NCBI GenBank assembly: GCA_017433405.1
Contig: JAFRHH010000028.1
Location: forward strand, 1 to 63,284
DNA: 63,284 bases
Reading direction: 5' to 3'
Origin: Clostridia bacterium
Lineage (GTDB): Bacteria; Bacillota; Clostridia; Christensenellales; Aristaeellaceae
Of the stretch, positions 7,295 through 15,656 are shown piece by piece. Made by a program: the position numbers and the translations under genes. Below the pieces are notes generated by a model, which worked only from the letters and a program-made list of their open reading frames with translations, was not told the origin of the DNA and did not search any database. The number at the start of each line of letters is the position of its first letter. The stretch's first letter is position 1.

Positions 7295-10200
7295 AGGCGC
7301 TTCCCTTTCGCGGGCTGCCGCTTTTCCGCGGGCTGCTGTTCCTCCGCGGCCTGCTTTTCCGCCAGCAGATCCTCCAGCCGGGCTGCCAGCTTCCGCATGA
7401 CCTTCAGCCCCTCCCGGAGCACCGCCCGGTCGTCGCCCCGGACGTCCCGGAGGGTCAGGGCCGCCGGGGGCCTCGCCGAGAGGATCAGCCGCCCGTCGGT
7501 TTCCTGCATCGCCCGGAGGAGACAGGCCGGATCCGGTACCGCGCTCTCCTCCAGCTTCATCCGCAGCCCTTCCTTGCTTCGGGCCACGCTCGACACCCCG
7601 ATCCGGCTGCAGAGGGCCCGCAGCTGGCTCACGTCAAGCAGGGCCTCCACCGGAACGGGCAGCTCGCCGTAGCGGTCGATCAGCTCGTCGGTCACATCCG
7701 CCCGGTCGTCGTCGGTGACGATGGAGGCGACCCGTTTATACATTTCCATCCGCTGCTTTTCCTCCGCCACGTAGCTTTCCGGCAGGAAGGCATCCACGCT
7801 GAGGAGGATCCGGGTTTCCAGCTCCCGGGCGGCGGGCTTGCCGCTGACCTCCGCCAGGGTTTCCTCCATCAGCTTGCAGTACATATCGTAGCCGACGGTG
7901 GCCAGATGGCCGTGCTGCTCCGGGCCGAGGATATTCCCAGCGCCGCGGATTTCCAGATCCCGCATGGCGATCCGGAAGCCGGCGCCAAACTCGGTAAATT
8001 CCCGGATGGCTGAAAGCCGCTGCTGGGCCGTTTCCGAGAGGATCCGGTCCTGGCGGACCGTAAAGTAGGCGTAGGCCTGGCGGTTGCTCCGGCCGACCCG
8101 GCCCCGCAGCTGATACAGCTGGCTGAGGCCGAAGCGCTCCGCGTCATAGACGATCAGGGTATTGGCCAGGGGCACGTCCAGGCCGTTTTCGATAATCGTC
8201 GTACAGAGGAGCACGTCGTAATTCCCGTTATAGAAATCCATCATCACGTCCTCGAGCTGATGCTCCCGCATCTGGCCGTGGGCCACGCCGATCCGGACCT
8301 CCGGCACCAGCACCCGCAGCCGCTCATAGAACCGTTCGATACTCTGGACCCGGTTATAGAGAAAATAAACCTGGCCCCCGCGGCCCGCCTCCCGCAGGAT
8401 CGCGTCCCGGATCAGGGCATCGGAATATTCCGTGACCACCGTCTGGACAGGAATCCGCTCCTCCGGCGGGGTTTCCAGCACGCTCATATCCCGGATACCG
8501 GTCATGCTCATATGCAGCGTTCGGGGAATCGGCGTCGCCGACAGGGTCAGCACGTCCACCTGGCGCTTCATGTTCTTGATGATTTCCTTATGGGCCACGC
8601 CGAAACGCTGCTCCTCGTCGACGATCAGCAGCCCCAGATCCTTAAACCTGACGTCTCTGCCCAGCAGCCGGTGGGTGCCTACGACGATATCGATCTCGCC
8701 GGAGGCCAGGCGGGCGATCACGTCCTTCTGCTCCTTCGCCGTCCGGAAGCGGGAGAGGTAATCCACCCGGGCGCCGGTGCGGGCGAAGCGCTTCTGAATC
8801 GTATTATAATGCTGCTGGACGAGAATGGTCGTCGGGGCCAGCAGGGCCACCTGCTTGTTGTTGACCACCGCCTTGAAGGCCGCCCGCAGGCTGACCTCGG
8901 TTTTGCCGTAGCCCACGTCGCCGCAGAGGAGCCGGTCCATATTCCGGTCGCTCTCCATATCCTCGGTAATCTCCCGGACGCTCTGGGCCTGGTCCGGCGT
9001 CAGCTCCCAGGGGAATTCGTCCTCGAATTCCCGCTGCCAGGCGGTATCCGGCCCGAAGGCGTAGCCCGTATTCCGGCTGCGCTCGGCATAGAGATTCTTC
9101 AGGTCGAAGGCCAGGGTTTTCAGCCCCTCCTTGACCCGCCCCTTCTGGCGGGCCCATTCACCGCCGCCGAGGCGGTTCACCTTCGGGGGCTGGCCCGGAT
9201 TCCCGATATAGCGCTGGACCCGCTCCAGCTGCTCCACGGGTACGTAGAGCCGGTCGTTTCCGGCATAGTGAATCAGCAGATAGTCCCGCCAGGCGCCCTC
9301 GGACTGAATCCGGGTAATGCCCTCGTAGACGCCGACGCCGTGATCCTCGTGGACCACGTAGTCGCCGACCTTCAGATCCGTAAAGGTCGAAATCCGCTCC
9401 CCGGCCCGCTTCCGGCTTTTGCTCCGCCGATAGCCTTCACCCCAGATATCCGCGTCGCTGACCACGACGGCGCCGCAGTCCTTCAGCTGGAAGCCCCGGC
9501 TCAGGGTCAGGGGCAGGATCACCGCCTGGCCCGGGGAAACATCCCCGGGCTCCTCCCGGTATTCCGCCTTCTCTCCCAGCTCCTTCAGGCTTTCCGCCAG
9601 CCGCTGGCCCCGGGAGGCGCCGCCGCTTAGGAGAAAGACCCGCCGGCCCTCCTTCCGCCAGGCCGCCAGATCGTCCCGCAGGGGGCGCAGCTGGCCCCGG
9701 TATCCCGGGATGCCCGCCGCCTCCGCCGCGATGACCTTCTCCGGCCGGAGGCCCCCCAGCCCCAGCAGCATCTCCGTCGTCAGCACCCGGGGAAAGGCGG
9801 CAAGGGTACCCATCGCTTCCTCCCAGCCGGTCATCAGCCCGGCCTGGGCGGCGACGGCTTCCCCCCGCTCCATGGCAGCGGCCAGATCCCGGCTGAAGCC
9901 CTCCGTCCGCTCGGCGATCCGGTCCCGCAGCTTATCCGGCTCCCAGAGGATTACCAGATCCGGCCGGAACCAGTCGCAGACGCTCCCCAGCCGATCCGTC
10001 AGCACCGGCAGCCAGACCCGGATCCGCCGGAAGGGCAGCCCCTTTTCCAGGTTCTCCGCCTCCTGGCGCAGGCGGCTGAGCCGCATGTCCGCCGCGTTTT
10101 CCGCCGCCTCCCGCCAGGCCTTTTCCCGGGTCTTCGGGGCCAGGGCGGTATCGAAGTATTCCGCCAGCTCCTCCTCGTCCTCCGGCAGCGGGGGCAGGGA

Positions 10201-10968
10201 ATCCAGCAGCCCTCCCGCCGGGGGCTCCGGCGCGGCCTTTTCTCCCAGCGCCTCCCGCATCCGGCGGGCGGCCTCCGGGTATTCCGCTTCGGCCAGCAGC
10301 GCCTCGCAGGCCGGGGTCAGCACCGCCTCCTCCAGCGCCTCCTGGCTCCGCTGGCTGATACAGTCGAAGCCCCGCAGGCCGTCGACCTCGTCGTCAAAGA
10401 ACTCCAGCCGGATCCCCTGGCTGAGAGCCGGGGGATAGACGTCGACGATGGCGCCACGCCGGGCGTACTGCCCCTTGCCCTCCACCATGCCGACCCGCTC
10501 GTAGCCCATCCGGTCCAGTCTGGCGGTCAGCGTCTCCGGGGCCATCACGTCCCCCCGCCGGAGGGTCAGGGTCAGCTGCCGGAAGGCATCCGGCTGCCCC
10601 ATGCGCTGGATCAGGGTTTCCGCCCCGACGCTCAGGAGCCGGATCTCCCCCCGGGCCACCGCCGCCAGGGTTTCCAGCCGGCGCCAGCTGAGCTCCTGGC
10701 TCCCCGCCGCCCTCGTCAGCTCGATTTCCCCGCCCGGCAGGCTCGCGCAGCCCTCCCCCGCCAGCTGGCGGGCATCGTCCGCCGCCCGGGTCGCCTTCAG
10801 GTCGTTATCCATGACCAGCAGAACCCTTTTTCCCTGGCCCGCCAGGGTCGCCCCCAGGGCCGCCGCCAGGGAGGCCGTCAGCCCGGTGACCGCCACCGTC
10901 TTTCCGGCCGCCAGGCCCTCCAGCGCTTCCTGGTCCGGAAAGCGCAGCGCTTCCGTCAGTTGTTTCAT
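7291..10968 (-). CDS. mfd: Transcription-repair coupling factor Mfd
   Basis: DNA translocase that removes stalled RNA polymerase and recruits UvrA. The 1225-aa protein has an N-terminal UvrB-homology module, a CarD-like RNA-polymerase-interacting domain (~residues 530-610, GDYVVHEDHGVGVYEG), RecG-like motor domains with Walker A GDVGYGKTE (~685) and Walker B VDEEQRFGV (~783), and a C-terminal D7 domain. The last ~25 residues are a low-complexity Lys/Gln/Glu/Pro tail. The start ATG overlaps the pth stop (ATGA), with GAGGAG just upstream. Confidence 0.96.
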   Translation of the reverse strand: MKQLTEALRFPDQEALEGLAAGKTVAVTGLTASLAAALGATLAGQGKRVLLVMDNDLKATRAADDARQLAGEGCASLPGGEIELTRAAGSQELSWRRLETLAAVARGEIRLLSVGAETLIQRMGQPDAFRQLTLTLRRGDVMAPETLTARLDRMGYERVGMVEGKGQYARRGAIVDVYPPALSQGIRLEFFDDEVDGLRGFDCISQRSQEALEEAVLTPACEALLAEAEYPEAARRMREALGEKAAPEPPAGGLLDSLPPLPEDEEELAEYFDTALAPKTREKAWREAAENAADMRLSRLRQEAENLEKGLPFRRIRVWLPVLTDRLGSVCDWFRPDLVILWEPDKLRDRIAERTEGFSRDLAAAMERGEAVAAQAGLMTGWEEAMGTLAAFPRVLTTEMLLGLGGLRPEKVIAAEAAGIPGYRGQLRPLRDDLAAWRKEGRRVFLLSGGASRGQRLAESLKELGEKAEYREEPGDVSPGQAVILPLTLSRGFQLKDCGAVVVSDADIWGEGYRRSKSRKRAGERISTFTDLKVGDYVVHEDHGVGVYEGITRIQSEGAWRDYLLIHYAGNDRLYVPVEQLERVQRYIGNPGQPPKVNRLGGGEWARQKGRVKEGLKTLAFDLKNLYAERSRNTGYAFGPDTAWQREFEDEFPWELTPDQAQSVREITEDMESDRNMDRLLCGDVGYGKTEVSLRAAFKAVVNNKQVALLAPTTILVQQHYNTIQKRFARTGARVDYLSRFRTAKEQKDVIARLASGEIDIVVGTHRLLGRDVRFKDLGLLIVDEEQRFGVAHKEIIKNMKRQVDVLTLSATPIPRTLHMSMTGIRDMSVLETPPEERIPVQTVVTEYSDALIRDAILREAGRGGQVYFLYNRVQSIERFYERLRVLVPEVRIGVAHGQMREHQLEDVMMDFYNGNYDVLLCTTIIENGLDVPLANTLIVYDAERFGLSQLYQLRGRVGRSNRQAYAYFTVRQDRILSETAQQRLSAIREFTEFGAGFRIAMRDLEIRGAGNILGPEQHGHLATVGYDMYCKLMEETLAEVSGKPAARELETRILLSVDAFLPESYVAEEKQRMEMYKRVASIVTDDDRADVTDELIDRYGELPVPVEALLDVSQLRALCSRIGVSSVARSKEGLRMKLEESAVPDPACLLRAMQETDGRLILSARPPAALTLRDVRGDDRAVLREGLKVMRKLAARLEDLLAEKQAAEEQQPAEKRQPAKGKRL

Positions 10969-11582
10969 GCCTTCTCCTCTTCCACATTCCCCGTCGGTTT
11001 TTTGAACCCCGCGTTTACCGCCTGCATCGCCTTCTCCGCGCCTTCCCGGGCCCAGATCAGGGCCCCTTCCGCCGCCCGGTCAAAGGCTTCCGCCATGGCG
11101 TCCCGCTCCTCCGGCCCCGGGCGCCCCAGCACCCAGGATACCAGATCCTGGCCCCGGGGCCGGTCCCCGGTTCCGATCCGGATTCGGGGAAAGGCCGTCG
11201 TCCCCGTCTCCTCCGCGATGGAGCGCATGCCGTTATGGGTGCCCGGGCCGCCGTTTTTCCGGAAGCGGAGATGGGCCGGAGGCAGGTCGATATCGTCATA
11301 GAGGATCAGCACCCGCTCCGGCGGGATTTTATACCAGTCCATCAGCTTCCGCAGGCATCGGCCGGAATTGTTCATAAAGGTCTCCGGCTCGCAGATCACG
11401 ATCTTCCGCTCCGGCTCCGCCGCCTCCGCCAGGGCCCCCTCCAGGGCCGGCTTTTTCCGGAAGGCGAGCCCCAGCCGTCCGGCGACCCGGTCCGCCGCCT
11501 CGAAGCCGGCGTTATGCCGGGTATGGGCATATTCCTCCCCGGGATTTCCCAGGCCGACGATCAGAAATGTTTCCTTTTCCAT
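10965..11582 (-). CDS. pth: Peptidyl-tRNA hydrolase
   Basis: Releases peptides from prematurely dropped peptidyl-tRNA. The 205-aa protein has GLGNPGEEYAHTRHNAG at residues 10-26, including the catalytic His, and later FMNNSG and YDDIDLP with the conserved Asp. The pth-mfd order is conserved in Firmicutes. It heads the overlapping operon pth-mfd-lspA-rluD. The ribosome site is AGAGGAGG, part of a family A repeat directly upstream. Confidence 0.95.
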   Translation of the reverse strand: MEKETFLIVGLGNPGEEYAHTRHNAGFEAADRVAGRLGLAFRKKPALEGALAEAAEPERKIVICEPETFMNNSGRCLRKLMDWYKIPPERVLILYDDIDLPPAHLRFRKNGGPGTHNGMRSIAEETGTTAFPRIRIGTGDRPRGQDLVSWVLGRPGPEERDAMAEAFDRAAEGALIWAREGAEKAMQAVNAGFKKPTGNVEEEKA

Positions 11583-11587
11583 GGTTT

Positions 11588-11656
11588 CCTCCTCTGTGAA
11601 CGGCAGTTCACGTCTGCCATTCTGCGACGGATGACGTTTTTACAGCCGCTTTGCTG
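11588..11656 (-). repeat. Family A repeat, 5' shortened copy
   Basis: The tail hairpin GTGAAC-TGCC-GTTCAC and AGAGGAGG are intact and serve pth. The first hairpin is only half present and is broken after the GCGGCT segment. Confidence 0.85.
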
Positions 11657-11810
11657 ATAAAAATGTTCTCTTTTCTGCCCTTTTTCAACGTTTTGGGGCT
11701 GTATAGCCGGGACTGGCCTCGGCGTCAGCCCAAAAACACCGCTTCGCGAACGGACCTCCGTCCCTTCGCCGCCCATCAGTTTCTCATCTTTCCCCTGCCC
11801 TGTCAAGGCG

Positions 11811-11936
11811 AATCCGGATTTCCGGCGAACCCTGGATTCCCGCCGAGCCCCGGATTTCCGGCAAGCCCTGTATTTTCAGCAAGCCCTGGATTTTCAGCAA
11901 GCCCTGGATTTCCGCCGAACCCCGGATTTCCGGTTC
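11811..11936. repeat. 18-bp minisatellite, about seven units
   Basis: Seven consecutive units of 18 bases with consensus AGCCCTGGATTTCCGGCG vary mainly at the last few bases. It lies between pth and asnA, outside any convincing gene. Because 18 is a multiple of three, it gives open hexapeptide repeats on both strands, which explains the spurious open frames here. Confidence 0.9.
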
Positions 11937-12033
11937 CCGGAGGCACCCGCCGCCACTGGCGCGCCCCAAAGCCGCTTCAGGGGATTGGTCTTTTTCTGTT
12001 TCCCGGGCCGCGTCCTTTTCCCCGGCCTTTTCT

Positions 12034-12056
12034 TGCGGTTCGAAATGTGCTATGAT
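12034..12056 (+). promoter_or_regulatory. Possible -10 region for asnA
   Basis: TATGAT at 12051-12056 lies 52 bases before the asnA start. The matching -35 (TTTTCT at 17 bases spacing, or TTGCGG closer) is poor, so only the -10 is supported. Confidence 0.35.
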
Positions 12057-12108
12057 TGAATACGATTTTTTCAGACGCCCGGTTCGGGCGGGCAAGGAGG
12101 CTTCCCCC

Positions 12109-13113
12109 ATGCATCTGATTATTCCGAAAAACTATAACCCGGTCCTGGATCTTCGGGATACGGAGATCGCCATCAAGCTGGTCAAGGACTTCTTCGAAAC
12201 GGAGCTGGCCCGGGCCCTGAACCTGACCCGGGTTTCCGCCCCCATCATGGTCACGCCGGAAAGCGGCCTGAACGACAACCTGAACGGCGTCGAGCGGCCC
12301 GTGGCCTTCGACGTGCTGGAGACGGGGCAACAGGCAGAAATCGTCCATTCCCTGGCCAAATGGAAGCGCCTGGCTCTCAAAACCTATGGATTCTCCATGG
12401 GAGAAGGGCTGTATACCGACATGAACGCCATCCGGCGGGACGAGATGACCGACAACATCCACTCCATCTTCGTCGACCAGTGGGACTGGGAGCGAATCAT
12501 GCGGCCCGGGGAGCGGAACGAGGCCTTCCTGCGGGAGATCGTCGAGCGGATCTACTATACCCTGCGGAAGACCGAGGGCTACGTCTGCGCCCATTATCCC
12601 CATATCCGGCCGGAGCTGCCGGAGCGGATTACCTTCATCACCACCCAGGCCCTGGAGGACCGGTATCCGGAGCTTTCCCCAAAGGAGCGGGAGTACCGGG
12701 CGGTGAAGGAGGCCGGGGCCGTCTTCCTGATGCAGGTCGGGGGCGCCCTCAAATCCGGCCAGCCCCACGACGGCCGGGCCCCGGACTACGACGACTGGAG
12801 CCTGAACGGCGATATTCTCCTCTACGACCCCTTGCTGGACATCTCCCTGGAGGTCAGCTCCATGGGCATCCGGGTGGATCCGGAAACCCTGAAAAAGCAG
12901 CTCAGGATCCGGGGGTGCGAGGAGCGGGCGGAGCTGCCCTTCCAGAAGGCGCTTTTGAACGGGGAGCTGCCCCAGACCATCGGCGGCGGCATCGGCCAGA
13001 GCCGGATGTGCGTTTATTTCCTCCGGAAGGCTCACGTGGGCGAGGTTCAGGCCAGCCTCTGGCCGGAGGAGGTTGTCAGAGCCTGTCACGGTGCCGGGAT
13101 CCCGCTGCTCTGA
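12109..13113 (+). CDS. asnA: Aspartate--ammonia ligase (ammonia-dependent asparagine synthetase)
   Basis: Makes asparagine from aspartate, ammonia and ATP. The 334-aa protein resembles class II tRNA synthetases. Recognisable segments are IPKNYNPVLDLRDTE near the start, SGLNDNLNGVERPV, VDQWDWERIM, and the C-terminal GGGIGQSRMCVYFL. The upstream frame is open, but the ATG at 12109 has AAGGAGG at 12094-12100. Single gene followed by a strong terminator. Confidence 0.95.
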   Translation: MHLIIPKNYNPVLDLRDTEIAIKLVKDFFETELARALNLTRVSAPIMVTPESGLNDNLNGVERPVAFDVLETGQQAEIVHSLAKWKRLALKTYGFSMGEGLYTDMNAIRRDEMTDNIHSIFVDQWDWERIMRPGERNEAFLREIVERIYYTLRKTEGYVCAHYPHIRPELPERITFITTQALEDRYPELSPKEREYRAVKEAGAVFLMQVGGALKSGQPHDGRAPDYDDWSLNGDILLYDPLLDISLEVSSMGIRVDPETLKKQLRIRGCEERAELPFQKALLNGELPQTIGGGIGQSRMCVYFLRKAHVGEVQASLWPEEVVRACHGAGIPLL

Positions 13114-13124
13114 AAAAGCATAAT

Positions 13125-13179
13125 AAAAGGGCTGCGAAGCATTTGGGGGGACCCCCTGAATGACTTCGCAGCCCTTTTT
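13125..13179. terminator. Rho-independent terminator after asnA (bidirectional)
   Basis: A 14-15 bp stem, AAAAGGGCTGCGAAG with CTTCGCAGCCCTTTTT, has a loop that contains a second GGGGG/CCCCC pairing. T-runs are present on both strands. It also lies just after the end of the minus-strand permease gene, so it may serve both. Confidence 0.92.
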
Positions 13180-13236
13180 CTGTAACCGTCAGTTCTCGTC
13201 TGCCTTTTCGTCCGCCTTTCCGTCCGGTTGACAATT
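13180..13236 (-). repeat. Family A repeat, degenerate copy overlapping a gene end
   Basis: The tail (GTAACCGTCAGTTCTCGTCTG on the plus strand) and part of the middle are recognisable with many changes. The stop codon of the minus-strand permease gene is the TGA inside the hairpin loop, and its last residues are repeat-encoded. Confidence 0.6.
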
Positions 13237-14397
13237 TGGGTGCCGCTCCGCCGGAGGCTCCGGGGCCGGCGCCCATCTTCGCCGGAAATAGGCGATCACC
13301 GTATGCAGATCCTTCCGGATGGATTCGAAGATCCGGCCCCGGATGGCGCCCACCAGCACCGCCATGGCCACCGGCCCGCCGATCAGGCCCAGGATGCCGC
13401 CGGCCCGCAGGCCGACGAACATCCCCACCAGGCTTTGCAGCGGGGTAATGCTCATGGAATCGGACATCAGCTTCGGCTCCAGCAGCCGCCGCAGCAGCTG
13501 CAGCCCCAGGGTCAGGGCCAGCACCTGCCAGCCCTGGGCGGGGTTGCCCCCGATAAAATGCAGAATTCCCAGGACGATATAGAGCAGGCCGCTCCCCACC
13601 ATGGGAATCATTTCCATGATAGCGGCCGCGATGGACAGCACCGCCGGATAGGGGTGGCCGAAGCAGCTCAGATAGATCCAGCTGACCACCAGCACCATGG
13701 CGGCGAAGATACCCTGAACCCGGAGGTAGCCGATCAGGCTGCGGACGGCCTTGTTGGTCAGCTGGGCCGAGGCGCTGTCCTGCCGGTGGCGGGCACCGCC
13801 GGGCAGATAGGCCCGGATCGCCCCGTAATCCTTGGAAATAAAATACAGCGCCATGGCCAGGAAGCTGATATAGATCACCATATAAGGGGCACCGGTCGCC
13901 AGATTCAGCAGCCAGGCCAGGACGGACTGGGCCAGCACCGGGCCGTAATCCGTAATCTCCTTGACCACGCCGTTAATGGCTTCCCGGACCCATCGTTCGG
14001 ACTCCGGAGAGACATTGACCGCGCTTTCAAGGATGCTGTCCGTCAGGCCCTTGATGCCGGCGACCGTCCCCTTAATGATCTCCCCGGAATTATTGACCAG
14101 CTCCGTCGTCTGGCCAATAGCGAAAGTCAGAAAATAGACCAGGATGCCGACCCCCAGCACCACCGTCAGAAGCACCAGCACCACGCTGGCCAGAGGCCGT
14201 TTGATTTTCAGCTTCTTTTCCAGAAAGCGGATCAGCGGCTGCAGCATGGCCGCCAGCGGAATGGCCAGCACGAAGGGGCTCAGCTTGTCCCACAGCCAGG
14301 GGATCAGGATATAGGCCAGCCAGCCTCCCAGCAGGATCGCCCCGCAGCGGAAGAGCAGCCGTTCCCCGGCTTTTCTTTCCTCGCTCATGGCCGTCAT
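13189..14397 (-). CDS. AI-2E/YtvI-family integral membrane transporter
   Basis: The ~402-aa polytopic membrane protein has several hydrophobic helices, a large polar loop in the middle (~100-200), and C-terminal glycine-rich membrane segments with VGMFVGLRAGGILGLIGGP, the pattern of the AI-2E permease family (PF01594), which includes sporulation protein YtvI. Substrate unknown. The ATG at 14397 overlaps the stop of the upstream L,D-transpeptidase gene as ATGA; an ATG three codons later is an alternative. The C terminus (last ~15 residues) comes from a decayed family A repeat. Confidence 0.82.
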   Translation of the reverse strand: MTAMSEERKAGERLLFRCGAILLGGWLAYILIPWLWDKLSPFVLAIPLAAMLQPLIRFLEKKLKIKRPLASVVLVLLTVVLGVGILVYFLTFAIGQTTELVNNSGEIIKGTVAGIKGLTDSILESAVNVSPESERWVREAINGVVKEITDYGPVLAQSVLAWLLNLATGAPYMVIYISFLAMALYFISKDYGAIRAYLPGGARHRQDSASAQLTNKAVRSLIGYLRVQGIFAAMVLVVSWIYLSCFGHPYPAVLSIAAAIMEMIPMVGSGLLYIVLGILHFIGGNPAQGWQVLALTLGLQLLRRLLEPKLMSDSMSITPLQSLVGMFVGLRAGGILGLIGGPVAMAVLVGAIRGRIFESIRKDLHTVIAYFRRRWAPAPEPPAERHPNCQPDGKADEKADEN

Positions 14398-15590
14398 TTC
14401 CCTTCCCGGTTGTTTTTTTCGTTCACCGTATCGATCTCGCTCCGGCGCAGCTGGGGCGTGCAGCCGGGGCACCGGCTCAGCCTGCTGTAGGGCTTTTCCT
14501 CCAGCTCGCCGTAACGGAAGGCCGTCATCGGTTCATACCTGTCCTTGACCAGAGCGCAGGTGGGCTGGGAATGATAGTTCTTTCCGCCGCTGGGATTGTA
14601 ATACAGCTCCAGGCTGTCGTCGGGGTAGCCGAGGGTTCGGCCGATCTCGTCCCAGATGATCACCTTCGTACAGGGCGTCCGGTGCAGATTATCCCACAGC
14701 CATTTAATGCTGACGCCCTCCGGCGTCCTTTCCCGCTGAACCCGGATACAGCCGTGGCTGGCCTTCTCCCCCAGGTACCGCTCGCAGCGGGCGTAGTTCC
14801 GGGTTTCCTCCCCGGTTTTTTCGTCCTTTTCGATCAGGCAGGGCACCTCGTGAATCAGGATACCGCTGTTGATCCGCATACCCATATCGCAGAAGAGGCT
14901 GCCGGCCCAGAAGCCACCGGTCCAGCTGACCATCAGGAATTCCCCCGCCGGGGTTTCGGCAAAGGGGGTGTCCGACCGGGGAAAGCCCGTCGAGCAGAGG
15001 AGGGTGCTGAGCAGCTTCCCTTCCTTAAAGACGTAGAGCCGCTGCTGCAGCTTATCGATTACCAGGCCGTAGGTCTGGTCGACCTCCTTTTCCTCCAGCA
15101 GGCTGGTTTTGACCCAGCCCCGGAAGGGCAGGGCCCAGACCCGGACCGCCGAGCCCTCCTCGCAGCTGGAGTAGGCCTCCACCAGGGTCCAGTCCTCCCG
15201 CCTTTCCAGCACGTGAACCGCCTGGCTGGCGCAGGTAATAACCCCGGTATATTCCTCGCAGGAAGCCTCCGGCTCCTTCCGGGCCCGGATCTGCTCCCGC
15301 TGGGCGCCCTTCAGCACCGTCACCGGCCGGGTCAGCACCCGCCAGATGGCCTCCTCGTCCATGCAGCCCATCTTCAGGTTCCAGAAGCAGTCCGCGTGGC
15401 CGCAGGGGGCGTTCCCGTTCATCTCGTTGGGCGTATAATAGTCGACATCCGTCGCCAGCAGGGTTTCCCCCGGCTCCGGCAGATCGATTTCCTCGATAAT
15501 TTCCGTCACGGCGATCTCCTCCGCCGGAGCGGGAACGGGCAGGCAGAGCAGAAGCCCCAGGGCCGCCGTCAGCGCCGCTCCTCTTCGCAA
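14394..15590 (-). CDS. Secreted L,D-transpeptidase (YkuD domain)
   Basis: The 398-aa protein has an N-terminal signal peptide (residues 1-24, cleavage after APA), an SH3-like segment, a YkuD catalytic domain (~175-330) with the active-site motif SHGCIRV, and a C-terminal Cys-rich extension with YYNPSGGKNYHS and CPGC. It would cross-link peptidoglycan stems or attach proteins to the wall. The start is TTG at 15590 with AGGGGGG eight bases upstream; no ATG is available in this frame near the signal peptide. It follows the SH3/peptidoglycan-binding gene by 66 bases and is probably in the same operon. Confidence 0.88.
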   Translation of the reverse strand: MRRGAALTAALGLLLCLPVPAPAEEIAVTEIIEEIDLPEPGETLLATDVDYYTPNEMNGNAPCGHADCFWNLKMGCMDEEAIWRVLTRPVTVLKGAQREQIRARKEPEASCEEYTGVITCASQAVHVLERREDWTLVEAYSSCEEGSAVRVWALPFRGWVKTSLLEEKEVDQTYGLVIDKLQQRLYVFKEGKLLSTLLCSTGFPRSDTPFAETPAGEFLMVSWTGGFWAGSLFCDMGMRINSGILIHEVPCLIEKDEKTGEETRNYARCERYLGEKASHGCIRVQRERTPEGVSIKWLWDNLHRTPCTKVIIWDEIGRTLGYPDDSLELYYNPSGGKNYHSQPTCALVKDRYEPMTAFRYGELEEKPYSRLSRCPGCTPQLRRSEIDTVNEKNNREGK

Positions 15591-15656
15591 GAAAGATCCC
15601 CCCTGTTTCGTGATATTGCCGCATGATACGGCCGTAGCCCGTTTCCCAAAGATGAG

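Noticed and set aside
11651-12055. Plus-strand frame with collagen-like SPGFPA hexapeptides, and its minus-strand counterpart with IQGLLK units
   Set aside because: Both arise from the 18-bp minisatellite, which is open in several frames. There is no ribosome site or flanking domain, and the N-terminal part runs through a family A repeat.
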